From assembly GCA_943326015.2 (NCBI GenBank), contig CALPRQ020000013.1, positions 21,493 through 85,492 on the forward strand: a stretch of DNA of 64,000 nt. The letters run 5' to 3'. The notes beneath the pieces are model-generated. The model saw nothing but the letters and a program-made list of their open reading frames with translations. It had not been told where the DNA came from and searched no databases. Position numbers and translations under genes: made by a program. Every line of letters begins with the position of its first letter. Within the stretch, counting starts at the first letter, position 1. Below are positions 33,881 to 47,340 of this stretch, piece by piece. This DNA comes from Chitinophaga pinensis. Lineage in GTDB: Bacteria > Pseudomonadota > Gammaproteobacteria > Burkholderiales > Burkholderiaceae_C.

Positions 33881-35773
33881 ATGTCTTATGTCGTCCTCGC
33901 CCGCAAGTACCGCCCCCGGAATTTCTCCGAAATGGTGGGGCAGGAGCATGTGGTGCAGGCCCTGGGCAATGCGCTGACCACCCAGCGCCTGCACCACGCC
34001 TACCTGTTCACGGGCACGCGCGGGGTCGGCAAGACCACGGTCTCGCGCATCCTGGCCAAGTCGCTCAACTGCACCGGCCCGGACGGCTCGGGCGGCATCA
34101 CGGCCCAGCCCTGCGGTGTCTGCGATGCCTGTCGCGACATCGACAGCGGCCGCTTCGTCGATTACACCGAGCTCGACGCCGCCTCCAACCGTGGCGTCGA
34201 CGAGGTCCAGGCGCTGCTGGAGCAGGCGGTCTACAAGCCGGTGCAGGGGCGCTTCAAGGTCTTCATGATCGACGAAGTGCACATGCTGACCAACACCGCG
34301 TTCAACGCGATGCTGAAGACGCTGGAGGAGCCGCCCGAGTACCTCAAGTTCGTGCTGGCGACCACCGACCCGCAGAAGGTGCCGGTCACGGTGCTGAGCC
34401 GCTGCCTGCAGTTCAACCTGCGGCCGATGGCGCCCGAGACGGTGTTCGAGCATCTGGGCCAGGTGCTGGCGTCCGAAGGCGTGGCGTCCGAGCCGATGGC
34501 GCTGCGCCTGCTGGCGCGGGCCGCGCGCGGCTCGATGCGTGATGCGCTCTCGCTGACCGACCAGGCGATCGCCTTTGGCGGTGGTCAGCTGCAGGAAGCT
34601 GCCGTGCGCCAGATGCTGGGCGCGGTCGATCGTAGCCATGTGTTCGCGCTGATCGGCGCGCTGGCCGCTGGCGACGGCCGCACCGTGGTCGAGACGGTGG
34701 AGACGCTGCGCCTGAACGGCTACAGCGCGGCCTCGGCGCTCGAAGAGATGACTGGCGTGCTGCAGCGCATGGCGGTGGCGCAGCAGGTGCCGCAGGCTGT
34801 CTCGGCGTCGGATGATCCCGAAGCGGCCGAGACGCTGCGCCTCGCCCAGGCGCTGCCGGCCGACGAAACCCAGTTGCTCTACAGCCTGTGCCTGCATGGC
34901 CGTGGCGAACTGGGCCTGGCGCCCGACGAATACGCCGCGCTGACCATGGTGCTGCTGCGACTGCTGGCCTTCAAGCCTGCGGGCACGGCTGAAAAAAAAA
35001 CTCTGAAGCCGGCTGAGCCGGCTGCGACGGTGCCGGTCACGGCCGCGTCCGTACAGCCTCATGCTGCACCTCGCGTCGTCGTGCCAGCCCCGATGCCTGC
35101 CCCGGTGGTTGTACCGGCTGTCCGCCCCGCGCTTGCCGTCCCGCCTGTGCCCGCAGTGCCGGCCATGGCGGCCCCCATGCCTGCGCCGGACGATGGTTGG
35201 AGCAGCTCGTACGGATCCGATGTCGAGTTCGATGCCGAGGCCGAACGCGACGCCATGCTGAGCGCTGCTCCTGCATCTTTCGAGTCAGCGCCAGCCCAGC
35301 CTGCCAGCCTGGCGCCCGCCACCGAGGCCAGTCTCGCGTCGCAGCCGCAGCCGCAGCCTGAGCTACCGCAGGCTGTGCCGGCCGGGCAGGGCTCGGAAGC
35401 GGATTTCTGGTTCGACACCGTGATGGCGATGTCGGAGGCCGAGACCCTCATCGCTCTGGTGCGCGAGCTCGCCTTGCAGTCCGAGCTGGTCGCGCGCCAG
35501 GGCGATCAATGGCTGCTGCGTTCGGCCAATGCTTCTCTGGTGCAGTCGGCCGCGCGCGACCGCTTGCAGGCCGCGCTGACACAGGCTGGTCATGCGGTGC
35601 GGCTGCGCATCGAGATCGGTGAAACCGGCGACACGCCGGCACGCCGACTGGCCGCCGCCGCGGCCGAGCGCCAGCGCCTGGCCGATGCCACCATGATGCA
35701 AGATCCCTTCGTGCAGGCGATGCTGCGCGACTTTGGCGGCAAAATCGTGCCTGGCAGCATCAAATCGATCTGA
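33881..35773 (+). CDS. dnaX: DNA polymerase III subunits tau and gamma
   Basis: Clamp-loader ATPase of 630 residues. Domain I has Walker A GTRGVGKT (45-52), a Cys-rich zinc module (C64...CGVCDAC) and the DE-x-H box MIDEVHML; SRC is the sensor motif. Domains II and III run to about residue 370. A Pro/Ala-rich linker (about 375-500) leads to the tau-specific C-terminal domain that binds the polymerase. At codon 371-374 a nine-A run with a downstream hairpin allows a -1 shift giving a 378-residue gamma-like form. ebfC and recR follow, the usual order. Confidence 0.96.
   Translation: MSYVVLARKYRPRNFSEMVGQEHVVQALGNALTTQRLHHAYLFTGTRGVGKTTVSRILAKSLNCTGPDGSGGITAQPCGVCDACRDIDSGRFVDYTELDAASNRGVDEVQALLEQAVYKPVQGRFKVFMIDEVHMLTNTAFNAMLKTLEEPPEYLKFVLATTDPQKVPVTVLSRCLQFNLRPMAPETVFEHLGQVLASEGVASEPMALRLLARAARGSMRDALSLTDQAIAFGGGQLQEAAVRQMLGAVDRSHVFALIGALAAGDGRTVVETVETLRLNGYSAASALEEMTGVLQRMAVAQQVPQAVSASDDPEAAETLRLAQALPADETQLLYSLCLHGRGELGLAPDEYAALTMVLLRLLAFKPAGTAEKKTLKPAEPAATVPVTAASVQPHAAPRVVVPAPMPAPVVVPAVRPALAVPPVPAVPAMAAPMPAPDDGWSSSYGSDVEFDAEAERDAMLSAAPASFESAPAQPASLAPATEASLASQPQPQPELPQAVPAGQGSEADFWFDTVMAMSEAETLIALVRELALQSELVARQGDQWLLRSANASLVQSAARDRLQAALTQAGHAVRLRIEIGETGDTPARRLAAAAAERQRLADATMMQDPFVQAMLRDFGGKIVPGSIKSI
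34992..35023 (+). promoter_or_regulatory. Programmed -1 frameshift or slippage site in dnaX
   Basis: A9 (34992-35000) is followed six bases later by a hairpin, AGCCGGC (35007-35013) pairing with GCCGGCT (35017-35023) around TGA. A -1 shift adds Asn-Ser-Glu-Ala-Gly and then stops at TGA (35014-35016), inside the hairpin loop. The truncated product ends right after domain III, as gamma does. Confidence 0.75.
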
Positions 35774-35804
35774 TTCTCATTTTCAAAACATCTAAGGAAA
35801 TCAC

Positions 35805-36137
35805 ATGTTCAACAAAGGACAACTCGTCGGCCTGATGAAGAAGGCCCAGACCATGCAGGAGGACCTCAAGCGCGCGCAGGACGAGCTCGGCAACATCGAG
35901 GTCAGCGGCGAGTCCGGCGCCGGCCTGGTCAAGGTCCTGATGACTTGCAAGCATGACGTCAAGCGCATCACGATCGATCCCAGCCTGCTGGCCGAGGACA
36001 AGGACATGCTGGAAGACCTGGTCGCCGCCGCCTTCAACGCGGCGGTGCGCAAGGCCGAGGAGACCAGCACCGAGAAGATGGGCAAGATCACGGCCGGCAT
36101 GCCCAGCCTGCCCGGCGGTATGAAGTTCCCGTTCTGA
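35805..36137 (+). CDS. ebfC: Nucleoid-associated protein, YbaB/EbfC family
   Basis: A 110-residue dimeric DNA-binding protein with the family opening [20 protein letters not shown] (coiled helix) and the core VTMTCK-like strand [17 protein letters not shown]. It coats DNA and is nearly always encoded between dnaX and recR, as here. AAGGA precedes the ATG. Confidence 0.93.
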   Translation: MFNKGQLVGLMKKAQTMQEDLKRAQDELGNIEVSGESGAGLVKVLMTCKHDVKRITIDPSLLAEDKDMLEDLVAAAFNAAVRKAEETSTEKMGKITAGMPSLPGGMKFPF

Positions 36138-36147
36138 CCGGCTGACG

Positions 36148-36747
36148 GTGAGTCAGGCCGGGACCCTCGATGCCTTGGTGCGCGCCTTGCAGCGCCTGCC
36201 GGGGGTGGGCGTCAAGTCGGCCTCGCGCATGGCTTTCCATCTGCTGCAGCATGACCGCGACGGCGCGCTGCAGCTCGCCCACGCCTTGCAGCAGGCGGTC
36301 CAGGGGGTGCGCCACTGCGCGCTGTGCAATACCTTCACCGAGGATGAGGTCTGCCCGACCTGCCTGGACCCGCGCCGTGACGCGGCTCAGCTCTGCGTGG
36401 TCGAGACCCCGGCCGACCAGGCCGCGCTCGAGCGCACCGGGGCCTACCGCGGTCTCTACTTCGTGCTGATGGGCAAGATCAGCCCGCTCGACGGCGTCGG
36501 GGCGCACGACATCGCGCTGCGCCGCCTGTTCGAGCGCGTGGCGCAGGAGCCGCCGCACGAGGTGCGCGAGCTGATCCTGGCGACCAACTTCACTGCCGAG
36601 GGTGAGGCGACCGCGCATCTGATCACGCAGGCGCTCAGGTCGCTGCAGGTCAAGGTCACGCGGCTGGCGCGCGGCGTGCCGATCGGCAGCGAACTGGAGT
36701 ACGTGGACCTGGGCACCATTGCCCACGCGCTGGCTGACCGGCGCTGA
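36148..36747 (+). CDS. recR: Recombination mediator RecR
   Basis: A 199-residue RecR, which with RecF and RecO loads RecA at gaps. Helix-hairpin-helix near [18 protein letters not shown], the zinc finger [16 protein letters not shown], and the Toprim domain from LCVVETPAD to the end with [13 protein letters not shown] are visible. The start is GTG at 36148; the nearby ATG is out of frame. It begins ten bases after ebfC. Confidence 0.95.
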   Translation: MSQAGTLDALVRALQRLPGVGVKSASRMAFHLLQHDRDGALQLAHALQQAVQGVRHCALCNTFTEDEVCPTCLDPRRDAAQLCVVETPADQAALERTGAYRGLYFVLMGKISPLDGVGAHDIALRRLFERVAQEPPHEVRELILATNFTAEGEATAHLITQALRSLQVKVTRLARGVPIGSELEYVDLGTIAHALADRR

Positions 36748-36785
36748 ATCGGCGCCGACTCCGGTTGCGGCGCCAGCGTCTGGCG

Positions 36786-38369
36786 TCAGCGCTTCTTGCT
36801 GGCCAGCGCGACCTTGATGTCGGCCGAGGACTTGGCCTTGCCGCGCGCCTTGCCTGCCGACGCCAGCTGGCGGCCCTTTTTGGCCGGGCTTGCCTTGCTG
36901 GCCACCGCTGCGCTGCGTTCTCCCGCTGCGGCTGCCACGGCCTCGCGCTTGGGCAGGTGCAGCACCAGCAGCTGGCCCGGCTTGAGTCTGGCCTTGGCGG
37001 ACAGGTCGTTCCAGTCGGCGACCTTGTCGACACCGACCTTGTAGCGCTGCGCGAGCTTGACCAGCGTGTCGCCCTTGCGCGCCTTGACCTGGGTGCGTAC
37101 CAGGATGATCTCCTGCTTGAGCAGCAGCTGGCCATGGTCGGCCAGTTGTCCGGGCACGTCGAAGTCGAGCTTGCCGTTGCGCGGCACCAGCAGCGTCGAG
37201 CCGGCCTTCACCAGCATGCGCGGCGGAATCTGGTTGAGTTCGCGCAGTTCGTGCTCGTCGATCCCGTGCTGTGCGGCCGTTTGCGCCACGCTCATGTCGC
37301 GCGGCGCCCGCCAGGCGGTCCAGCTCGACAGCGCCCCGACATGCGAGGCCAGCCTGGCCTCGAACAGGGCCGCGTTGTCCCAGGGCAGCAGCACGCTGGG
37401 GTTGGCGGCGGCCATGAACATGGGCTTGTTGATCGACGGGTTGAGCTGGCGCAGGTCGCGCTCGCTCACGCCCGCGAGTTCGGCCACCTTGGCCACGTCG
37501 ATGTCGCGCCGGATCGGCACCGCGTCGAAGAAGGGGTGGTTGCCGATGGCCGGCAGCCTGGCGCGGAAACGCTCCGGCCGGGCGACGATGTTCTTGATCG
37601 CCAGCAGCTTGGGGACATACTGGCGCGTTTCCTGCGGCAGGTTGATCTCGGCGTAAGAGGTGCCCAGGCCCTGCGCCTGATTGCGCTTGATGGCCTTGGC
37701 GACGTTGCCCTGGCCCCAGTTGTAGGCCGCCAGCGCCAGGTGCCAGTCCTTGAACTGGCGGTTCAGCCGCTCCAGGTAGTCGAGCGCGGCGCGGGTCGAT
37801 GCCAGCACGTCGCGCCGGTCGTCGCGGAACATGTTCTGCTTGAGGTCGAAGTCCTTGCCGGTGGCGGGCATGAACTGCCACATGCCGGCGGCACTCGCGC
37901 TCGAGACGGCCTGCGGGTTGAAGGCGCTCTCGACGAAGGGCAGCAGCGCGAGCTCGGTCGGCATGTTGCGCCGTTCGAGCTCCTCGACGATGTGGAACAG
38001 GTACTTGTTGCTGCGCGCGGTCATGCGCTCGATGTACTCGGGTCGGGCGGCATACCACTGTTCGCGCTCTTGCACCTGCTCGTTCTCGAGGTCCTGCATC
38101 GCGAAACCGCGCCGGATGCGCTCCCACAGGTCCTGCGGCACGGTCAGCGGCGTGACTGCGCGCAGCCCGAGGCTGGATTCGGTGCCGAGTTCGGACAAGG
38201 CCGGGTTGCCGCCGCGCCTGGCCTTGAGGACGTAGCGCGATTCGCCGGCCAGCGACTGCGGGGCGTTGTCGGCCTGGTCGTCGGTCCGGTCTTCGGGCTG
38301 AGGCAGGCTGGAGCAGGCGGACAGGAACAGGGCGCCCAGCACGGGCCACCAGAGTCGGTGTCGGATCAT
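36786..38369 (-). CDS. mltD: Membrane-bound lytic murein transglycosylase D
   Basis: A 527-residue outer-membrane lipoprotein: the start MIRHRLWWPVLGALFLSACSS contains a lipobox (LSAC). The SLT domain has the catalytic glutamate in FVESAFNPQAVSSASAAGMW and the AAYNWGQGNV motif. Two or more LysM peptidoglycan-binding modules follow (for example VKARKGDTLVKLAQRYKV), ending in a basic Ala/Lys tail. It cleaves the MurNAc-GlcNAc bond. An in-frame start at 38510 would put 47 extra residues before the signal peptide and is rejected. Confidence 0.9.
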   Translation of the reverse strand: MIRHRLWWPVLGALFLSACSSLPQPEDRTDDQADNAPQSLAGESRYVLKARRGGNPALSELGTESSLGLRAVTPLTVPQDLWERIRRGFAMQDLENEQVQEREQWYAARPEYIERMTARSNKYLFHIVEELERRNMPTELALLPFVESAFNPQAVSSASAAGMWQFMPATGKDFDLKQNMFRDDRRDVLASTRAALDYLERLNRQFKDWHLALAAYNWGQGNVAKAIKRNQAQGLGTSYAEINLPQETRQYVPKLLAIKNIVARPERFRARLPAIGNHPFFDAVPIRRDIDVAKVAELAGVSERDLRQLNPSINKPMFMAAANPSVLLPWDNAALFEARLASHVGALSSWTAWRAPRDMSVAQTAAQHGIDEHELRELNQIPPRMLVKAGSTLLVPRNGKLDFDVPGQLADHGQLLLKQEIILVRTQVKARKGDTLVKLAQRYKVGVDKVADWNDLSAKARLKPGQLLVLHLPKREAVAAAAGERSAAVASKASPAKKGRQLASAGKARGKAKSSADIKVALASKKR

Positions 38370-38439
38370 CGGGTAATGGGGGGGAGGGCAAATAGGTATC
38401 AGACCGCGATTATCGGTCAGGGTTCCGTTCTGCCCGATT

Positions 38440-39222
38440 TCAGCGGAAAGCGTTCTTCCATTCACGCAGCGCGGCGAAGCGCGCGATCTCGTCAACTGCC
38501 TGCGGGTCATGCTGCGCTATTGCACGGATGACCGCAGGCTCACGGCTGCGCAGGAAGGGGTTGATGCGGCGTTCCTGCGCCAGGGTGCTGGGCAAGGTGG
38601 GCAGGCCGCGCTCGCGTAGGGCGCTGCAGTGCGCCAGGTGCTGCTCGACATCCGCGTTGCCAGGCTCGACTGCCTGTGCGAAGCGCAGGTTGGACAGCGT
38701 GTACTCATGCGCGCAGCAGACCCGGGTCTCGTCGGGCAGCGCGGCCAGGCGGTCGAGCGAGGCCAGCATCTGCGCCGCTGTGCCTTCGAACAGGCGGCCG
38801 CAGCCGGCCGAGAACAGCGTGTCGCCGCAGAACAGCAGCGGCCCGCCCGGTGCTTGCGCTGCAAGGTAGGCGCCATGACCGGCGGTGTGGCCGGGTACCG
38901 AGAAAAACTCGAATTCCAGCCCCAGCAGGGCCACGCGGTCGCCGTCGGCCAGCGCCTGGACCTGGCCGACCGAGGCCGGCAGGGTTTCTGCCGCCGGGGC
39001 GTAGACGGCCGCGCCGGTGGCCGCGCGCAACTCGGCCACGCCACCGGTATGGTCGGCATGGTGGTGCGTCAGCAGGATGGCCTGCAGCTGCAACTGATGC
39101 TGCGCAAGGAAGGCGAGCACGGGCGCAGCGTCGCCCGGATCGACCACGAGCGCCTGTGCGCCGTCGTGCAGCAGCCAGAGGTAGTTGTCCTGAAAGGCGG
39201 GGATGGGATGGAGCTGGATCAT
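38440..39222 (-). CDS. gloB: Hydroxyacylglutathione hydrolase (glyoxalase II)
   Basis: A 260-residue metallo-beta-lactamase-fold enzyme that hydrolyses S-lactoylglutathione to lactate, the second step of methylglyoxal detoxification. The metal motif THHHADH (52-58), H in VPGHTAGH, D in [17 protein letters not shown] and H in CAHEYT are all present, and the C-terminal glutathione-binding helical part (NPFLR) is complete. The ATG at 39222 is chosen because [16 protein letters not shown] is the family N-terminus. Confidence 0.94.
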   Translation of the reverse strand: MIQLHPIPAFQDNYLWLLHDGAQALVVDPGDAAPVLAFLAQHQLQLQAILLTHHHADHTGGVAELRAATGAAVYAPAAETLPASVGQVQALADGDRVALLGLEFEFFSVPGHTAGHGAYLAAQAPGGPLLFCGDTLFSAGCGRLFEGTAAQMLASLDRLAALPDETRVCCAHEYTLSNLRFAQAVEPGNADVEQHLAHCSALRERGLPTLPSTLAQERRINPFLRSREPAVIRAIAQHDPQAVDEIARFAALREWKNAFR

Positions 39223-39256
39223 GGCGGGATACTTGAGTGGAGGGCGTGGTGCTGAT

Positions 39257-40120
39257 TCAGGCGCCGAGCAGGTAGTCGAGCTCCTGCTGGCTGAAGCCGG
39301 CGCGCAGCCGGGCTTCCTGGTTGAAGGGCGGGCGCAGGGGCGGCGCCTGGTGCCGCTGTACCAGTTCGCCGTACAGCGTGACCGGGTCCAGCCCCTCGCG
39401 CTGGCACAGCCAGCGGTACCAGTGGTTGCCGATCTCGACATGGCCGACCTCGTCGCGCAGGATGATGTCGAGCAGCGCGACCGCCTGCAGTGCGTCGGGC
39501 GTGCCGACCCGCCTGAGTTTGGCCTGGATCTGCGGCGTGGCGTCGAGGCCGCGCGCCTCCAGCGTGCGCGGCACCAGTGCCATGCGCGCGGTCACGTCGT
39601 GCGCCGTCCGTTCGCACATGGTCCAGAGTCCGTCGTGGCCGTCGAAGTCGCCGTAGTCCCAGTGCTGGCCCGCTTCGGGGTGCGGCATGGTCAGCAGGTG
39701 CTCGCGCAGCAGGCCGTAGTGGTAGGCCTCCTCGGCCGCGACGCGCAGCCAGTCGAGGTAGAACTGGCGCGGCATGCCGGCGAAGCGCCAGACCGCGTCG
39801 AGCGCGAGGTTGATCGCGTTGAACTCGATGTGGCAGATCGCATGGATCAGCGCGGCGCGGCCCTCGGGCGTGAACGGCGAGCGCTGCGCGACCTGCTTGG
39901 GCTGGACCAGGCACGGCAGCGCGGGCCGGCCGGGCAGGGTGATGCCGGCGGGCGGGACCAGCAGCACAGCGGGATTCAGCGGCGTTCGCTCGGCCGCAGC
40001 GTGCAGCGCGCAGGCCAGCTCACGCTTGCGCTCGATGTCGGGGCAGCACAGCGCGGCCAGGGCTTGCGCGCGCAGTTCGGTCGTTGCAAGACCTTGCGGT
40101 CCGGTTTGGGGAGTTTCCAT
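39257..40120 (-). CDS. Ferritin-like DUF455 family protein
   Basis: A 287-residue protein of the DUF455 family with a ferritin-like four-helix pattern. Candidate diiron ligands are in [31 protein letters not shown] and [12 protein letters not shown]. Some relatives are annotated in tRNA or amine oxidation roles, but no function is assigned here. The ATG at 40120 is preferred over 40144, which would overlap the divergent carbonic anhydrase gene. Confidence 0.75.
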   Translation of the reverse strand: METPQTGPQGLATTELRAQALAALCCPDIERKRELACALHAAAERTPLNPAVLLVPPAGITLPGRPALPCLVQPKQVAQRSPFTPEGRAALIHAICHIEFNAINLALDAVWRFAGMPRQFYLDWLRVAAEEAYHYGLLREHLLTMPHPEAGQHWDYGDFDGHDGLWTMCERTAHDVTARMALVPRTLEARGLDATPQIQAKLRRVGTPDALQAVALLDIILRDEVGHVEIGNHWYRWLCQREGLDPVTLYGELVQRHQAPPLRPPFNQEARLRAGFSQQELDYLLGA

Positions 40121-40136
40121 CCTTACAATTCTAGAC

Positions 40137-40661
40137 ATGAGCATCTATCAACTCGACGACCTCGTGCCCGAGATCCACCCCAGCGCCTATGTGGCCGACA
40201 GCGCGCAGGTGATGGGCGAAGTCAGCCTGGCCGAAGACAGCAGCGTCTGGTACGGCACCGTGATCCGGGGCGACAGCGACCGCATCAGCGTGGGCGCCGG
40301 CAGCAACATCCAGGACGCCAGCGTGCTGCATGCCGACAAGGGCTTTCCGCTCTCGATCGGCGAGCGCGTGACCGTGGGCCACCAGGTCATGCTGCACGGC
40401 TGCACGATCGGCGACGAGAGCCTGATCGGCATCGGTGCGGTGGTGCTCAATGGCGCGAAGATCGGCCGCCACTGCCTGGTCGGTGCCGGCGCGCTGGTGA
40501 CCGAGGGCAAGGCGTTCCCGGACGGCTCGATGATCCTGGGCAGCCCGGCCAAGGTGGTGCGCCAGCTCACGCCCGAGCAGATCGAAGGCCTGCGCCGCAG
40601 CGCCGAACATTACATCGACAATGCCCGCCGCCACCGCGCCGGGCTGAAGCCACTGGCCTGA
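40137..40661 (+). CDS. Gamma-class carbonic anhydrase family protein
   Basis: A 174-residue left-handed beta-helix trimer protein of the gamma-carbonic anhydrase/YrdA family. Hexapeptide repeats run through most of it. The three metal-ligand histidines are present: H65 (VLHADKG), H82 (VGHQV) and H87 (MLHGC). R44 and D46 in VIRGDSD match the family. Activity in this subgroup varies, so carbonic anhydrase activity is inferred. TACAAT at 40123-40128 sits only eight bases before the ATG, suggesting a very short or absent leader. hslO follows by eight bases. Confidence 0.85.
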   Translation: MSIYQLDDLVPEIHPSAYVADSAQVMGEVSLAEDSSVWYGTVIRGDSDRISVGAGSNIQDASVLHADKGFPLSIGERVTVGHQVMLHGCTIGDESLIGIGAVVLNGAKIGRHCLVGAGALVTEGKAFPDGSMILGSPAKVVRQLTPEQIEGLRRSAEHYIDNARRHRAGLKPLA

Positions 40662-40669
40662 GGTGATCC

Positions 40670-41650
40670 ATGTCTGAATTGCACAAGTTCCTGTTCGAAG
40701 GCCTGCCGGTGCGCGGCATGCTGGTCCGCCTGACCGATTCCTGGCAGGAGGTGCTGCGGCGCCACCGCGACGGCGGCGGCTATCCCACCGCCGTGACCGA
40801 GCTGCTCGGCGAGATGTCGGCGGCCGCCTTGCTGATGCAGGGCAACATCAAGTTCAACGGCGCGCTGGTGCTGCAGATCTTCGGCGACGGCCCGGTCCAG
40901 GTCGCGGTGACCGAGGTCCAGCCCGATTTCAGCTTTCGCACCACGGCCACCGTCAACGGCGAGGTGGCCGACGGCGTGCCGCTGAGCCACATGGTCAACG
41001 TCAACGGCCAGGGCCGCTGCGCGATCACGCTCGACCCCAAGGACCGGCTGCCGGGCCAGCAGCCCTACCAGGGCGTGGTGCCGCTCAATGGCGACCACCA
41101 CGAGAAGCTGGAGTCGCTGGCCGAGGTGCTGGAGCATTACATGCGGCGCAGCGAGCAGCTCGACACCAAGCTGGTGCTGGCGGCCAATGGCGAGGTCGCC
41201 GCCGGCCTGCTGATCCAGCGCCTGCCCGCCACCGGACAGGACAACCTGGCCGGCAGCTCGGCGGTGCAGGCCGAGGGCGACGCGCTGGGCGAGAACGAGG
41301 ACTACCACCGCATCGCGACGCTGGCCGCCAGCCTCAAGCCCGAGGAACTGCTGACGCTGGATGCCGAGACCATCCTGCACCGCCTGTTCTGGCAGGAGGA
41401 CCTGCTGCGCTTCCAGCCCGAGGACGGCCCGATCGAGCCGAAATTCGCCTGCAGCTGCTCGCGCGAGCGGGTCGCCACCATGCTCAAGGGGCTGGGCATC
41501 GACGAGGTCGAATCCATCCTGGCCGAGCGCGGCGAAGTCGAGGTTGGTTGCGATTTCTGCGGCGCGCAGTACCGCTTCGACCCGGTCGATGCGGCGCGCC
41601 TGTTCCTGCAGCAGGACCGCCAGCCGCCTGCGGGCGACCAGGTCCACTGA
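40670..41650 (+). CDS. hslO: Redox-regulated chaperone Hsp33
   Basis: A 326-residue cytosolic holdase activated by oxidation. The C-terminal zinc centre CSC (FACSCSRERV) and CDFC (VGCDFCGAQY) give the four redox-sensitive cysteines. The N-terminal domain starts LHKFLFEGLPVRGMLVRL, as in the family. On oxidative stress zinc is lost, disulfides form and the chaperone unfolds to bind clients. It is the second gene after the carbonic anhydrase-like gene and ends before a bidirectional terminator. Confidence 0.94.
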   Translation: MSELHKFLFEGLPVRGMLVRLTDSWQEVLRRHRDGGGYPTAVTELLGEMSAAALLMQGNIKFNGALVLQIFGDGPVQVAVTEVQPDFSFRTTATVNGEVADGVPLSHMVNVNGQGRCAITLDPKDRLPGQQPYQGVVPLNGDHHEKLESLAEVLEHYMRRSEQLDTKLVLAANGEVAAGLLIQRLPATGQDNLAGSSAVQAEGDALGENEDYHRIATLAASLKPEELLTLDAETILHRLFWQEDLLRFQPEDGPIEPKFACSCSRERVATMLKGLGIDEVESILAERGEVEVGCDFCGAQYRFDPVDAARLFLQQDRQPPAGDQVH

Positions 41651-41699
41651 GGCTTCGCTTGCAGCCCTTGCGCTTGGGCTGGAGGATGAACTGGAATGA

Positions 41700-41727
41700 A
41701 AACGGCCACCTTTTGCGGTGGCCGTTT
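41700..41727. terminator. Bidirectional rho-independent terminator between hslO and ftsB
   Basis: AAACGGCCACC (41700-41710) and GGTGGCCGTTT (41717-41727) pair over 11 bases with loop TTTTGC. T-rich sequence follows on the plus strand (GATTTTC) and TTTTC on the minus strand, so it can stop both converging transcripts. Confidence 0.88.
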
Positions 41728-41732
41728 GATTT

Positions 41733-42071
41733 TCAGCGCTTGCTGGACTCAGGCTTGGGCTGAGGCGGCGCTTCACGCGGCGGACCGCTGTGCGTGCCCA
41801 CCTGCACGAACACCTCGTTGGGCTTGACCATGCCGAGCTCGTAGCGCGCGATCTCCTCGACCATGGTCAGGCCCTCCTGCAGGTCGCGCACTTCGCCGAC
41901 CAGCTGCTCGTTGCGCAAGCGGGCCTGCTCGTTCTCTTGCAACTGCTCGGCCAACTGCTGGCGGTAGGACTCGACCTGCGGCAGGCTGCCACGCCCCTGC
42001 CAGAGCTGGTACTGCAGCAGGCCCAGCAGGCTGGCCAGTCCCAGCGCGGTCCAGTAGCGCGGCGCGAGCAT
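41733..42071 (-). CDS. ftsB: Cell division protein FtsB
   Basis: A 112-residue single-pass division protein: a membrane helix (YWTALGLASLLGLLQYQLW), then a coiled coil with LRNEQLVGEVRDLQEGLTMVEEIARYELGMVKPNEVF, the family signature. With FtsL and FtsQ it activates septal peptidoglycan synthesis. The C-terminus is a Pro/Ser-rich tail. It lies 17 bases downstream of eno, the usual place. Confidence 0.9.
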   Translation of the reverse strand: MLAPRYWTALGLASLLGLLQYQLWQGRGSLPQVESYRQQLAEQLQENEQARLRNEQLVGEVRDLQEGLTMVEEIARYELGMVKPNEVFVQVGTHSGPPREAPPQPKPESSKR

Positions 42072-42088
42072 GGCCTGTTGCACCCCGA

Positions 42089-43390
<1,302 letters not shown>

Positions 43391-43422
43391 TTACCTTTGG
43401 AGCTAATGAAAAAGGGGGGTGT

Positions 43423-44283
43423 TCAGAACTCGCCGAAGCGGTCTTCCAGGAATCCGTTGCGCTTGGTGACCTGGTCCAGCGCGACCAGGGTTTCCAGCAG
43501 CGCCTTCATGTGCTTGAGCGGCACCGCGTTGGGGCCGTCGCTCATGGCCTGGCGCGGGTCCGGGTGGGTTTCCATGAACAGGCCGGCGACGCCGACGGCG
43601 ACCGCCGCGCGCGACAGCACCGGCACCATCTCGCGCATGCCGCCGCTGCTGGTGCCCTGGCCGCCTGGCAGCTGCACGCTGTGGGTGGCGTCATAGACCA
43701 CCGGCGCGCCGGTCTCGCGCATGATCGCGAGGCTGCGCATGTCGGACACCAGGTTGTTGTAGCCGAAGCTCGCGCCTCGCTCGCAGGCCATGAAGTTGTC
43801 CTCGGGCAGGCCCGCCTCGCGCGCGGCGGCACGCGCCTTGTCGATCACGTGCTTCATGTCGTGCGGCGCGAGGAACTGGCCCTTCTTGATGTTGACCGGC
43901 TTGCCCGACTGCGCTACGGCGCGGATGAAGTCGGTCTGGCGGCACAGGAAGGCGGGCGTCTGCAGTACATCGACCACGGCGGCGACGGCCGGGATCTCGG
44001 CTTCGGTGTGGACGTCGGTCAGCACTGGAACGCCGAGCTCGCGCCGGACCTTGGCCAGGATCTCCAGGCCCTTGTCCATGCCGGGGCCGCGGAAGGTGCT
44101 GCCGCTGGAGCGGTTGGCCTTGTCGTAGCTGCTCTTGAAGATGAAGGGGATGCCGAGCTCGGCGGTGATCTCCTTGAGCTGGCCGGCCACATCCATCTGC
44201 AGCTGCTCGGACTCGATCACGCAGGGGCCGGCGATCAGGAAGAAGGGCTGGTCCAGCCCGACATCGAAGCCACAGAGTTTCAT
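43423..44283 (-). CDS. kdsA: 3-deoxy-D-manno-octulosonate 8-phosphate synthase
   Basis: A 286-residue enzyme joining phosphoenolpyruvate and arabinose 5-phosphate to make KDO-8-phosphate for lipopolysaccharide. Family motifs: [33 protein letters not shown]-like [18 protein letters not shown], and [11 protein letters not shown]. It is directly followed by eno and starts two bases after the pyrG stop. Confidence 0.96.
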   Translation of the reverse strand: MKLCGFDVGLDQPFFLIAGPCVIESEQLQMDVAGQLKEITAELGIPFIFKSSYDKANRSSGSTFRGPGMDKGLEILAKVRRELGVPVLTDVHTEAEIPAVAAVVDVLQTPAFLCRQTDFIRAVAQSGKPVNIKKGQFLAPHDMKHVIDKARAAAREAGLPEDNFMACERGASFGYNNLVSDMRSLAIMRETGAPVVYDATHSVQLPGGQGTSSGGMREMVPVLSRAAVAVGVAGLFMETHPDPRQAMSDGPNAVPLKHMKALLETLVALDQVTKRNGFLEDRFGEF

Positions 44284-44285
44284 GG

Positions 44286-47273
<2,988 letters not shown>

Positions 47274-47340
47274 ATCGCTTGCGGTTTCAGTCCAGTCCGG
47301 TGACCTGGTCCTGCGTCATTCCTGCGCTCAAGGGAGACCG

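Noticed and set aside
34992..35000. The A9 run in dnaX as a simple sequencing error
   Set aside because: The full-length frame is intact with nine A residues and continues through a typical tau C-terminus, and a hairpin and early -1 stop sit where a functional frameshift site would place them.
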